From Candidatus Sulfotelmatobacter sp. (lineage in GTDB: Bacteria; Eisenbacteria; RBG-16-71-46), in assembly GCA_035498555.1 (NCBI GenBank), contig DATKAB010000062.1, positions 1 through 46,564 of the forward strand: DNA of 46,564 nucleotides, given 5' to 3'. A program made the translations under genes and the position numbers. Below are positions 8,679 through 15,451 of this stretch, in pieces; the stretch's first letter is position 1, and the number at the start of each line of letters is the position of its first letter. Under the pieces are notes generated by a model. The model did no database searches and had not been told where the DNA came from. It worked only from the letters and a program-made list of their open reading frames with translations.

Positions 8679-9098
8679 TCAGAGACGCGGCGGAGCGCGA
8701 CCCGCGTCGGGGGTCGCGGCGCGTTCCGGAGGTCGAACGGCCTCGACCGAGACGGCCCGAGCGAAGTCAGCCGTCTCGGTCGGAACTGCGGGGAGCAGTG
8801 CGAGGAGCGTGATCGCGGCCGGGGCCGTGGCGATCGTGGGAGACGCCGGCGCCACCACCGGCGCCATCGCAACGCAACACGGCGCGGTGGACTCGCGGCG
8901 GGTCTGATGCTCGCGCTGGGCGCGAGCGGCCGCCGCGACACAACAGGGGTGGAGCGGAGCGGACGGCCGAACCGAGGCGCCCGCCGGCGCCGCCGACAGC
9001 ATCGGCGCGCCGGTCACCACGCAGAAGTTGTTCCCGAGCAGGAACAGCGCGAGCGCGGTGGACGCCCAGATTCGCCGCAGGTCGTGGGTACGAGCCAT
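8679..9098 (-). CDS. Small CC-motif membrane/secreted protein heading the metal-efflux operon
   Basis: 139 residues from ATG 9098. Residues 10-30 are hydrophobic (IWASTALALFLLGNNFCVVTG) and may act as signal or anchor. The rest is Ala/Pro/Arg-rich and low in complexity but holds two double cysteines, HPCC at residues 50-53 and APCCVA at 72-77, plus a hydrophobic patch IATAPAAITLLALLPAV near residues 88-105. Similar short poorly conserved peptides with paired cysteines often open metal-resistance operons; that is general knowledge, not a family match. It lies 134 bases upstream of the TolC-like gene on the same strand. It may be a metal-sensing or metal-sequestering peptide, but low complexity means the reading frame itself deserves caution. 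Confidence 0.6.
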   Translation of the reverse strand: MARTHDLRRIWASTALALFLLGNNFCVVTGAPMLSAAPAGASVRPSAPLHPCCVAAAARAQREHQTRRESTAPCCVAMAPVVAPASPTIATAPAAITLLALLPAVPTETADFARAVSVEAVRPPERAATPDAGRAPPRL

Positions 9099-9443
9099 GA
9101 CCCCAATAGTATCGGCAGGCGGAGACCGCCGGGGTGTCCCAGAAGGGTCAACTCTCGTGAACGTCGCGCTCGGGCGCGCCCGAATTGCGGCGCGCGATCT
9201 GGGGCAGCTGGCGCGATCATCGAGCGGGTTCGAGAAGGCGGTGCGGTCCGATGATGATCCGCCTGCCGAGTCACATGATCAAGTGCCTGTCGCGATTATG
9301 CTTGGCTCCGTCCTCCGACGGGTTCCGCAACCCGTCGGGGTCGATGAGGGAGCGGCCGCTCGACGGCTTGTGATTTGTGCGAGGCGCGTGGGTCCCAATC
9401 ATGGGTCGGGAGAGCGCAAACCGTCCGTCGAGGACTTTCCTTC
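9099..9443. other. Divergent intergenic region (345 bases)
   Basis: This region separates the minus-strand efflux operon from a plus-strand surface-protein gene, and no credible gene is seen. Next to the operon start there is a short dyad (GGCGG-AGA-CCGCC, 9118-9130) and, on the minus strand, a GATACTAT that could be a -10 element of the operon promoter. A TTGACC occurs further up, but its spacing is too long for a normal promoter. Towards the other gene, a perfect 10-bp stem with a 4-base loop lies at 9315-9338 (CCGACGGGTT/AACCCGTCGG), about 105 bases before the start at 9444, without a following U-run. A metal-responsive regulator site would be expected near 9100-9130, but no recognised operator motif was found. 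Confidence 0.4.
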
Positions 9444-10418
9444 ATGCGAGTTCGCCAGATGCTCGGAGTGTTGTCGCTTCCGCTCGTCGCGTTCGCGACT
9501 CCGGTCCGCGCACAGGTCCTGGTGGATTACAACGCGGCGCTCGGCGCTCTGCCGCAGGCGAGCGGCTGGCTCTTCGTCGATGACGCGGGCGCCGAGCCCG
9601 CGCCAGTCGTTTCCGGTGGCGCGCTGCTCCCGCATCTCACCAACAATCCCGAGACGCGCTGGTGGCAGCGAGCGGACGTGCCGTTCCAGTTCCGGCCGGG
9701 GTTCGAAATGGTCATCGTTCTCGCGGTGTCGAGCTCGAGCTACAACGGCAACGTGGGCGACGGAACGCAGCGCTCCGGTTTCTACTTCGACGCGGTGGAT
9801 TCCACGGGCCGGCGACTCACGCTTGGAATCGCGACCCCGGGACTCACGGTGAATACCGATCTGCGGCTCGATCCCACGAACGGCATACCGCTCGTGCCGT
9901 CCGGCGGGGTGGGCTTTCACACCTATCGGCTTGCAGTGGTCGCCGATAGCGCGATTCTGCAGCTGGACGGCGCGCGGATCGGGGCGACGGTGCTGGGTCC
10001 GGCCATCCTCGGATCCAGTCCGGACAACGTCTACTTCGGCGACGGCACCGGGGCCGCGGGGAGCGAGGTGGCCATCCAGCGGGTTCGCTACGGCTATGAC
10101 AACGGAACGGCGGCGGTCGAGCCGGTTGCGATGGCGGTTCCCGGCGGCCTGCGCCTCGAGGCGCGCCCTTCGCGGGACCACGGCGGCGTGGACTTCGCGC
10201 TCCGCTCCGACCGCGGTGGAAGCGCGCGCGTGCGCATCCTGGATCTCTCGGGCCGGCGGCTCGCGGATCTCGGCGAGCATGTCGCGAGCGCGGCGGGCAC
10301 GACCCTCCACTGGCCGGGGACCGACGCCTCGGGCCGGAAGATCGCGTCCGGCGCCTACTTCGCGCTCGCCGAGGGCAGCGCCGGTCGCGCCAGCTGCCGC
10401 GCCATCGTGCTGCGCTGA
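9444..10418 (+). CDS. Secreted LamG-like protein with C-terminal sorting domain
   Basis: 324 residues from ATG 9444. Residues 1-23 form a signal peptide (MRVRQMLGVLSLPLVAFATPVRA). The middle (about residues 25-215) is a beta-sandwich resembling concanavalin/LamG folds (FRPGFEMVIVLAVSSSSYNG, GFYFDAVDSTGRRLTLGI, GFHTYRLAVVADSAILQLDGARIG, EVAIQRVRYGYDNG). Residues about 235-324 are a FlgD-like/Por-secretion-type C-terminal domain: LRSDRGGSARVRILDLSGRRLADLG, HWPGTDASGRKIASGAYFALAEG and the final CRAIVLR. The frame is open upstream to 9375, but the first convincing signal peptide begins at 9444. The protein is predicted to be exported and kept at the surface or released through the same pathway as the other sorting-domain proteins here. 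No catalytic motif is visible. Confidence 0.88.
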   Translation: MRVRQMLGVLSLPLVAFATPVRAQVLVDYNAALGALPQASGWLFVDDAGAEPAPVVSGGALLPHLTNNPETRWWQRADVPFQFRPGFEMVIVLAVSSSSYNGNVGDGTQRSGFYFDAVDSTGRRLTLGIATPGLTVNTDLRLDPTNGIPLVPSGGVGFHTYRLAVVADSAILQLDGARIGATVLGPAILGSSPDNVYFGDGTGAAGSEVAIQRVRYGYDNGTAAVEPVAMAVPGGLRLEARPSRDHGGVDFALRSDRGGSARVRILDLSGRRLADLGEHVASAAGTTLHWPGTDASGRKIASGAYFALAEGSAGRASCRAIVLR

Positions 10419-10486
10419 GACCGGGCCAGCACCGGCTCGACGAATTCACCCCGCGGCGCGAGGCATCCCCACCGCCCCCGCGCGCG

Positions 10487-10495
10487 TGCTAGATT
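10487..10495 (+). promoter_or_regulatory. Candidate extended -10 promoter of the YdjM-like gene
   Basis: TGCTAGATT matches an extended -10 element (TGn plus TAnnnT). Transcription would start near 10502, leaving a leader of about 12 bases that begins with the GGAGG ribosome site at 10503-10507. No clear -35 box is present. Similar TGCTAnnnT strings occur before the cysteine dioxygenase and sdhC starts. Confidence 0.4.
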
Positions 10496-10513
10496 TCACG
10501 CCCGGAGGCCGCC

Positions 10514-11179
10514 ATGTTCATCGGCCATTTCGCCGTCGGTTTCGCCTCGAAACGCGTGGCGCCACGCGCCTCGCTCGGCACGCTGATGATCGCGCCGCTG
10601 CTCGCCGATCTGCTGTGGCCGGTCTTTCTCTTGCTCGGGATCGAGCAGGTACGAATCGTCCGGAGCGCGAACCCCTTCACCACCCTCGAGTTCATCGCTT
10701 ATCCCTGGTCGCACAGCCTGCTGATGCTGTGCGTGTGGGGCGGGCTGTTCGCGCTGCTCTACTTCTGGCGGACGCGCGACTCGGTCGCAGCCTGGGTGAT
10801 CGCCGCCGGCGTCGTGAGCCACTGGGTGCTGGACTGGTTCGCGCATCAGCCCGACCTGCCCCTGATTCCGGGCGGCGGGCCCAAAGTCGGGCTCGGGCTG
10901 TGGAACTCGCCGGCCGCGACCATCATCGTCGAGGCGCTGATGTTCGTGGTCGGGCTCGCGATCTATCTCAGGACCACGCGCGCCAGGAATCTCGCCGGCC
11001 ATCTCGGCATGTGGTCGTTCGTGGTCGTGCTGCTCGCCTTCTACGTCGCGAGCATCGCCGGTCCGCCGCCGCCCAACGATCGCGCCATCGCGATCATGGG
11101 CAACATCGGCTGGCTGCTCGCGATCTGGATCTTCTGGTTCGACGCGCAGCGCGAGCCGATCGGCGTGTCCCCGGGTTGA
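10514..11179 (+). CDS. YdjM-like (metal-dependent hydrolase superfamily) membrane protein
   Basis: 221 residues with an ideal GGAGG ribosome site 7 bases before ATG 10514. It has six or so hydrophobic segments. Conserved histidine/aspartate clusters face the membrane surface: MFIGHFAVGFASKR at the N-terminus, YPWSHSLLMLCVWGG near residue 63, and VVSHWVLDWFAHQPDLPL near residues 99-116. The H...SHS...SH..LD pattern is that of the YdjM/LexA-regulated inner-membrane 'metal-dependent hydrolase' family (PF04307-like). The substrate of that family is not firmly known. The gene stands alone between a surface protein and a convergent VOC gene 10 bases downstream. Confidence 0.82.
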   Translation: MFIGHFAVGFASKRVAPRASLGTLMIAPLLADLLWPVFLLLGIEQVRIVRSANPFTTLEFIAYPWSHSLLMLCVWGGLFALLYFWRTRDSVAAWVIAAGVVSHWVLDWFAHQPDLPLIPGGGPKVGLGLWNSPAATIIVEALMFVVGLAIYLRTTRARNLAGHLGMWSFVVVLLAFYVASIAGPPPPNDRAIAIMGNIGWLLAIWIFWFDAQREPIGVSPG

Positions 11180-11189
11180 AACGCGCGCC

Positions 11190-11525
11190 TCAGCGCTTCG
11201 ATTTCCACAGCCCCACGACGTTGCCCTCGGGGTCCGCCATCCACGCGAACGTGCCGTTGGGAATCTCGATCGGCCCGACCAGCGTGCGCCCGCCGAGCCC
11301 GCCGGCCTTCTCGAGATAGGCGGCGACGTCGTTCACCTCGATGTAGAACGTGGTGTAGTTGTGCGGCTCGTGGCCGAGCGCGTTGATATGGCCGCCGATG
11401 CCGCTGGGGCTCGAATCCACGACGCCCATCGGATTGATGTTCCAGTCGAACAGCCGTCGATAGAAGGTCTCGATGCGCGCCCGATCGCGGCAGCCGATTT
11501 CGAAGTGAACCACGGGGCATCCCAT
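11190..11525 (-). CDS. VOC (glyoxalase/bleomycin resistance-like) family protein
   Basis: 111 residues forming one complete VOC module: VVHFEIGCRDRARIETFYRRLFDW (first beta-alpha-beta, with a metal-type His at residue 7), GHINALG, TTFYIEVNDVAAYLEKAGGLGGRTLVGPIEIPNG, and FAWMADPEGNVVGLWKSK, where the usual glutamate before the last strand is replaced (NVVGLW). These proteins are small metal-dependent or ligand-binding dimers; without the full His/Glu set the reaction cannot be assigned. Start is ATG 11525. It is convergent with the YdjM-like gene and lies 72 bases beyond the start side of the next minus-strand gene's 3' end. Confidence 0.88.
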   Translation of the reverse strand: MGCPVVHFEIGCRDRARIETFYRRLFDWNINPMGVVDSSPSGIGGHINALGHEPHNYTTFYIEVNDVAAYLEKAGGLGGRTLVGPIEIPNGTFAWMADPEGNVVGLWKSKR

Positions 11526-11597
11526 GAGCGTTCTCCGGTGTGGGGAGCGGCCTGAACGCGAGTGGGGGCTCGCTGGGTCTCGTGACGCAGGGGCACG

Positions 11598-14228
11598 CTA
11601 CTGCACCACGACCAGCCGGGTGGAGGCAAGCATGGATGCGCCGGCCTCGAGCCGCAGGAAATAGAGCCCCGGCCCCGGCACTGCCGGCTTCCACGCCAGC
11701 GTCGAGGGCGCGCCGGACGCGATCCAGCTCACGTCCGTGAAGTCCACGCGCCTCCCCGCGAGATCGTAGAGCGCGACGCGTGAGGGCGGCCTGAGAGTCG
11801 CCGCGAACGCCACGCGCAGCGCCTCGCCGGCACGCGCGGGGTTCGGCCAGGCGCGGACGCCCGAAGCGGGCGGCGCGGCCGGCGCCACCGGCAGATCGGC
11901 GCCGGCCGCGTCGTAGGCGGTGACGTCATCGACCGCCGCCTCGACGATGTCGTCGGGCGGCGTGTCGGCGGCGCTGAAGCGGACGCGCACGCGGTCGGTG
12001 GGCGCGACGAAATCGCGCACCGAGATCGAGACTTCCTTCCAGGCGTTCTCGAATCCCGCGTAAACCGTGTCGACCGGCACCCAGGTCGCGCCGTCGTCGT
12101 TGCTGAGTGCCACCGCAAACCAGTCGTCGCCGCGCCCGGTGGCGTACCACCAGCGCCAGTAGCCGATGGCCGGCTTCGCCATCCGCGAGAGATCGAGCCG
12201 CGGCGAGGTGAGCGACGTGTGCCCGTTGTCGATGTCGGCCTCGGTGAAGTTGGAAGGATCGCTGCCCTGGCCGGTCACGTAGCACTGGGTGCCCGCGCCG
12301 GGAGAGCGATCCGCGCCCGGCGCCACGTCACCGTCCGCGCCCGCGGCCACGATCGCCGACAACGCGGCGGCTCCGCCCAGCTCGGCGAGCGCGGCCTTCC
12401 GCGCCAGCGCCGGCGGGCACTGGCCGGTGCACGCGGGCAGGTTCTGGCAGCACGGCGGCACCGCGTCGCCGGCGGCGAGGAGCGGCACGATGCCGGTGCC
12501 GAGCGGTGTCACGCGCACCCACCGGCCGGTGGTCGCGTCGTCGCCGCTGCCGGGACCGCCGACGGTCCAGCCGCGATCGGTCTCGAAGTCGTCGTGGAAC
12601 TCGGCCGGCTGGAGCGACAGCGTCTGTCCGGGATAGAGGCCGCCGGCCGGCATCGCGAGCGACAGCGGCACGTAGCCCGGCGCATGCACCGAGAGCCGAT
12701 AGGCGTCCACCGGCACTTTGCCGAAGTCGAAGCGCCCGCCGGGATCGGTGCGGATCGTGGCCAGCGGCGTGTACTCGAGCCGCACCTCGGCGTCCTCGAG
12801 CGCCGCGCCGGTGCGCGCGTCGCGCACCAGTCCCGAGAACGGCGACCGCGCGCGCGGAATCATCGTCAGCAGCACCGTGTCGCGACTGCCGGTCGAGACC
12901 AGGCGCGTGGCGCTCGCGTCGTAGCAGCCGAACACGCGGGCGCGAACGGTATGGGCGCCGGGCGAGGGCGCGAACTGAACGATGCCGTCGCTCGGCGTCT
13001 CGAGCGAATCGCCCTGGGTGGTGAGCATCACCTGCGCGCGCGCGACCGGCGAGCCGTCGGCGTACGCGACGCGCGCACGGATCAGGCCGTAGTCGCGATC
13101 CGGCCGGTAGATGTAGAGCCCGGTCTCGCGGTCACTCGCGATCACGATGCCGGAGGGGAAGTAGGGGCACGCTTCCCACACGCCGTAGAAGCCGCCCGAA
13201 GGGCCGAAATACGAGTCGGCGCTCGCGAACTCGGCGGGATGCCGGGGATCGCTGATGTCGAGCGCGCGCACCCCCTCGGTGTAGTTGGCGAGATACAGCT
13301 CGTCTCCGAGCACGTGGGCGTTGTGGACGATCGCCTGCGGGTTCGAGGTGATGCCGTTGACGAGCTGGGGATGCGCGGGGTCCGACACGTCGAAGATCTT
13401 GAGCGGCTCGCCGTTCACTTCGTCGGTGACGTAGATCGTCTGGCCGTCCCGATCCGGCCAGATGTTGTGCGAGAACGCCCCGGGATAGGTCCAGGACTCG
13501 AGCATCGCCGGCGCCGCCGGATTGCTGAAGTCGAAGACCCGCGCGTAGCCGCCGTAGATCGAGGCGGCGTAGAGCAGGTTCCCGACCGGCACGCAGTCAT
13601 GAACGTAGTCGGCCGCAGCAATCGGCACCGTGCCTCCCGGCCACCACGACAGCTCGACCGGCGCTTCGGGGTTCGCGATCGACAGCACGCGCATGCCGGT
13701 GCCCTGGCCCTGCGCGTTGGTGGTGCCGTTACAGATCAGGATCGCTCGCGTGGTGTCGATCGCCACGGTGTGCGAGCGGATGAAGTTGGTGGTGTAGGTG
13801 GCGGCGAGCACCGGATGCTCGGGATCGCTCATGCGCACGATCTGCAGACCCTGGCCGATTCCCGAGCCCTCGGTGGTGATGTAGACCCAGTTCCGGTACG
13901 ACTTGGCCTCGCGCCAGGTCGAGACCGGTCCGGGAATGTAGGCGACGCGGTACGCGTGGACCGGATCGGTGACGTTGTAGATCGCGGTGCCGATCTGGAG
14001 CCCGAGGATCGCGTACTCGCGGCCGTCGCCGTGGACGTACGACCAGCACGCCGAGTAGCCGGTCTCGCCGGGCGGCGCCGGGAATTCGTCGAAGTGCGAG
14101 AGCAGCGTGAAATTGCGGGTGATCGCGAGCGGGCCGGCCGCGGTCGAGGCCGCCGTGGCGGGCGGCGAGCCGGCCAGCAGCAGGGCGGCGAGCGGCGCGA
14201 GGGCGGCGGTGAGATGAGGCAGGCGCAA
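11598..14228 (-). CDS. Choice-of-anchor B (LVIVD-repeat) secreted protein with regulatory-like domains and sorting domain
   Basis: About 876 residues if started at TTG 14228, which has a GGAG ribosome site 9 bases upstream and is followed directly by a signal peptide (LRLPHLTAALAPLAALLLAG...ATAAS). The frame is open to an ATG at 14318, giving an unlikely 30-residue extension. Residues about 30-380 carry LVIVD-type propeller repeats (GLQIGTAIYNVTDPVHAYRV, GLQIVRMSDPEHPVLAATY, YARVFDFSNPAAPAMLESW, LKIFDVSDPAHPQLVNGI, VRALDISDPRHPAEFAS). Two carboxypeptidase-regulatory-like Ig domains follow (RARVAYADGSPVARAQV; GLVRDARTGAALEDAEVRLEY). A beta-sandwich comes next (RLDLSRMAKPAIGYWRWWYATGRGDDWFAVALSNDDGATW), then a C-terminal sorting domain (WPNPARAGEALRVAF...VALYDLAGRRVDF...GLYFLRLEAG). 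The region with CCQNLPACTGQCPP is cysteine-rich. It is predicted to be a cell-surface protein of unknown ligand. Confidence 0.88.
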   Translation of the reverse strand: MRLPHLTAALAPLAALLLAGSPPATAASTAAGPLAITRNFTLLSHFDEFPAPPGETGYSACWSYVHGDGREYAILGLQIGTAIYNVTDPVHAYRVAYIPGPVSTWREAKSYRNWVYITTEGSGIGQGLQIVRMSDPEHPVLAATYTTNFIRSHTVAIDTTRAILICNGTTNAQGQGTGMRVLSIANPEAPVELSWWPGGTVPIAAADYVHDCVPVGNLLYAASIYGGYARVFDFSNPAAPAMLESWTYPGAFSHNIWPDRDGQTIYVTDEVNGEPLKIFDVSDPAHPQLVNGITSNPQAIVHNAHVLGDELYLANYTEGVRALDISDPRHPAEFASADSYFGPSGGFYGVWEACPYFPSGIVIASDRETGLYIYRPDRDYGLIRARVAYADGSPVARAQVMLTTQGDSLETPSDGIVQFAPSPGAHTVRARVFGCYDASATRLVSTGSRDTVLLTMIPRARSPFSGLVRDARTGAALEDAEVRLEYTPLATIRTDPGGRFDFGKVPVDAYRLSVHAPGYVPLSLAMPAGGLYPGQTLSLQPAEFHDDFETDRGWTVGGPGSGDDATTGRWVRVTPLGTGIVPLLAAGDAVPPCCQNLPACTGQCPPALARKAALAELGGAAALSAIVAAGADGDVAPGADRSPGAGTQCYVTGQGSDPSNFTEADIDNGHTSLTSPRLDLSRMAKPAIGYWRWWYATGRGDDWFAVALSNDDGATWVPVDTVYAGFENAWKEVSISVRDFVAPTDRVRVRFSAADTPPDDIVEAAVDDVTAYDAAGADLPVAPAAPPASGVRAWPNPARAGEALRVAFAATLRPPSRVALYDLAGRRVDFTDVSWIASGAPSTLAWKPAVPGPGLYFLRLEAGASMLASTRLVVVQ

Positions 14229-14354
14229 GCGAACGATCTCCGGGCGCGGCGCAACGGGGTGTGGAAAGGATAGCCCAAGCCCGGGCACCGTGGGTGACCA
14301 CGCCGTGGTCGAAACCAATTGCGACCGAGCGGAAAAAGCCTTTGAATAGCTGAC

Positions 14355-15395
14355 GTGAATCTCGACTCGGCGAAGTGCTCAGAAGGGTGGCCCAAACGAG
14401 GCGGAACTTGCTGTGGACGGCCAAGACTGGCTGTCCAGTGCCTCGGCGTCTTGTCGTTCGCGCTGGCGCTCTGCGGCTGCGCTCCCAAGCCCACCGCGCC
14501 CGCGGTCACTCCACCTGTTCAGCGCCTGCCCTACAGTTCGGACTATCCCTTCGCATGGGCACCCGACGGTCGCACAATTGCGTTCCGCCGGATCATCCGC
14601 AGCAGCGCCGGACCGCCTGGAATCTACGTGGTCCAGCTCGGCGACCATCATCCCAGGTATCTCTTCCCCGCCAATCTCCTTTGGCCCATGAACGGATCCT
14701 TCTCGTCGGATGGCCGCCGGCTGCTGCTCTCGTATGCCCTGCGGATCTACATCATCGACGTGGCGTCGGGGAAGTGGATTGCTCCGTTCTACACGCCAAG
14801 CGGTGAGGATTTTCCGGTCTGGACGAACGGCGACAATTCAATCATGTACATCCGCGTCTATGGCGACGTGTCACTGCCTCCGGATTCGTTCGGGGTCCAC
14901 GCTTACAGCCTATTGGACCACGTGGACCGAGCGGTTTCTTCGGCTGGAGAGGTGCTCAGGGCTTCGGACATCTGCTCGCTGCCCATCGATGGCCGCGTCG
15001 CGCTCGAAAACTTCGGGCCCCAGGGCCATAGAATTTTGCTCGCGCGCCCCGACGGCTCCGACCTCGCAACGCTCTTTCAGGCCGATCCTGGCCGACTCAT
15101 TTCAGACCTCCAGCCGTTCCTCGACCCAGTCCGCGGACGCCGCGGAGTCGTGTTCGGCTACGGACCGTACCCCGCGGTCTTCAAGAGCTACTTTGCTGAT
15201 GTTTCTGGATCCCCCGCTGATTCCTTGCCAAACGTTTCCAGCCATTTCGACCGCATCTCGCCCGACGGAACGCGTGTCCTGACTGCTGGCCTCGCGCCGG
15301 GCGACTCGGTGATTTCGCTGTTCATTCGGCCGTTGCTCGACCGGCTCTCCCGGCCACCCGTTCAGGTGACATGGTGGAGCCCGCCCCAACCTTAG
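14355..15395 (+). CDS. Beta-propeller (PD40/TolB-like) lipoprotein
   Basis: 346 residues from GTG 14355. The N-terminus is rather long before a lipoprotein signal (CLGVLSFALALCGC, lipid candidate C42), so a later start is possible, but no in-frame ATG/GTG with a ribosome site was found. The body contains WD40-like PD40 repeats: YPFAWAPDGRTIAFRRI, NGSFSSDGRRLLLSYALRIYIIDVASGKW, FPVWTNGDNSIMYI, GPQGHRILLARPDGSDLATLF and HFDRISPDGTRVLTAGL. It is predicted to be a membrane-anchored periplasmic or surface propeller. It opens a block of three genes with codon use unlike the surroundings (more AGG, ATA, TTA-like and A/T-ending codons) and is followed 56 bases later by a subtilisin-like protease, so the two may be cotranscribed. 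No enzymatic residues are visible. Confidence 0.82.
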   Translation: MNLDSAKCSEGWPKRGGTCCGRPRLAVQCLGVLSFALALCGCAPKPTAPAVTPPVQRLPYSSDYPFAWAPDGRTIAFRRIIRSSAGPPGIYVVQLGDHHPRYLFPANLLWPMNGSFSSDGRRLLLSYALRIYIIDVASGKWIAPFYTPSGEDFPVWTNGDNSIMYIRVYGDVSLPPDSFGVHAYSLLDHVDRAVSSAGEVLRASDICSLPIDGRVALENFGPQGHRILLARPDGSDLATLFQADPGRLISDLQPFLDPVRGRRGVVFGYGPYPAVFKSYFADVSGSPADSLPNVSSHFDRISPDGTRVLTAGLAPGDSVISLFIRPLLDRLSRPPVQVTWWSPPQP

Positions 15396-15451
15396 CTAGC
15401 CGACGCCTACCGGAGCCGGACTGGCGCTCGGCAGCTGCTCAGGAGGTCGCA

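Noticed and set aside
9099-9443. tRNA or small gene in the divergent spacer
   Set aside because: No cloverleaf with a T-loop and acceptor stem can be drawn, and the open frames here are extensions of the flanking genes.
12219-14273. 684-residue plus-strand open frame
   Set aside because: Antisense of the LVIVD-repeat surface protein; composition is Arg/Gly/His-rich and shows no domain.
14229-14318. ATG 14318 as the start of the LVIVD-repeat protein
   Set aside because: It would place 30 unrelated residues before the signal peptide. TTG 14228 has a proper ribosome site.
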